From an uncultured Alphaproteobacteria bacterium (GTDB taxonomy: Bacteria; Pseudomonadota; Alphaproteobacteria; Puniceispirillales; UBA1172), in contig CAJXME010000100.1 of NCBI GenBank assembly GCA_913056245.1, positions 1 through 5,467 on the forward strand: a stretch of DNA of 5,467 nucleotides, given 5' to 3'. Shown here piece by piece: positions 5,230-5,467 of the stretch; positions within the stretch are counted from its first letter, which is position 1, and the number at the start of each line of letters is the position of its first letter. The notes under the pieces are model-generated. The model made no database searches and was not told the DNA's origin. It saw only the letters and a program-made list of their open reading frames with translations. Position numbers and translations under genes: made by a program.

Positions 5230-5467
5230 GCACGCGGATGGTGTTGGTGGTGCCAACGACACCAAAAGGCGTCCCCGCCACGACGATCACCTGATCGCCG
5301 GGCGCGCCCATTTTATTTTCCAACATCAAGGTGCTGATGCCATCGAGCGCTTGATCAAAACTGTCATAGGTTTCAGTAATGATGCTGTTGATGCCCCAAA
5401 GAATATTCATCCGCTGGCGAGCCGTTTGATTGGGCGTCATCATCACAATCGGCAGAGGCGGGCGTTC
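5207..5467 (-). CDS. pyk: Pyruvate kinase, C-terminal 86 residues
   Basis: The visible end of a longer protein continues past the right edge. It shows the pyruvate kinase C-terminal domain: RPPLPIVMMTPNQTARQRM leads into NILWGINSI, then a helix (SFDQALDGISTLMLENK), PGDQVIVVAGTPFGVVGTTNTIRVLNL and a short HNAR tail. The GDxVIVVAG...GxxGTTN pattern is the hallmark of the family's last strands. The enzyme makes pyruvate and ATP from phosphoenolpyruvate and ADP in glycolysis; the catalytic barrel lies outside the window. The last seven codons and the stop overlap the 3' end of the convergent aldolase gene. No terminator for either gene is obvious in the overlap. Confidence 0.93.
   Translation of the reverse strand, partial: ERPPLPIVMMTPNQTARQRMNILWGINSIITETYDSFDQALDGISTLMLENKMGAPGDQVIVVAGTPFGVVGTTNTIRVLNLHNAR

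Noticed and set aside
5213..5236. CGCGT/ACGCG hairpin at the aldolase-pyk junction as a shared terminator
   Set aside because: The stem is five bases with a 14-base loop, lacks a T run on both strands, and lies in coding sequence of both genes.

Overview
The window reads as ordinary chromosomal DNA from a Gram-negative bacterium, most likely an alphaproteobacterium. The reasons are moderate GC content with AT-rich intergenic islands, a DMGDH-like flavoprotein paired with an XRE/cupin regulator, a periplasmic cyclophilin, and RarD. A marine lineage such as SAR116 or a roseobacter relative would fit, but that is inference from gene content only. I see no tRNA, rRNA, CRISPR array, insertion sequence or phage gene. 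No gene-free stretch exceeds 300 bases; the longest is about 228 bases.

Layout. (1) Positions 1-1705 on the minus strand hold a two-gene unit. An XRE/cupin regulator is followed 38 bases later by a dimethylglycine/sarcosine dehydrogenase-type FAD oxidoreductase that runs off the left edge. (2) Positions 1706-1933 are a divergent control region with a duplicated dyad close to the regulator start (a probable autoregulatory operator), then TTGAC repeats and a small palindrome in front of the next gene. (3) Positions 1934-2443 on the plus strand encode an exported cyclophilin-type prolyl isomerase. Its likely terminator lies inside the 3' end of the convergent rarD gene. (4) Positions 2469-3350 on the minus strand encode the ten-helix EamA-family transporter RarD. 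(5) Positions 3351-3474 are an AT-rich divergent promoter region. (6) Positions 3475-5229 on the plus strand hold an apparent two-gene operon: an Fe(II)/2-oxoglutarate hydroxylase of the Asp/Asn (or proline) hydroxylase fold, then an L-threonine aldolase family PLP enzyme. (7) Positions 5207-5467 on the minus strand are the C-terminal end of pyruvate kinase, overlapping the aldolase gene tail to tail.

Two observations stand out. The first is the hydroxylase-aldolase pair. It has the enzyme types needed to hydroxylate an amino acid at C-beta and then cleave it to glycine plus an aldehyde, the same logic as the trimethyllysine branch of carnitine synthesis but with a different hydroxylase fold. 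The second is the duplicated TGAAAA-N11-TTTTCA operator in front of a regulator whose cupin domain lacks the usual metal-binding histidines. Both functional readings are inference; the motifs are directly visible.
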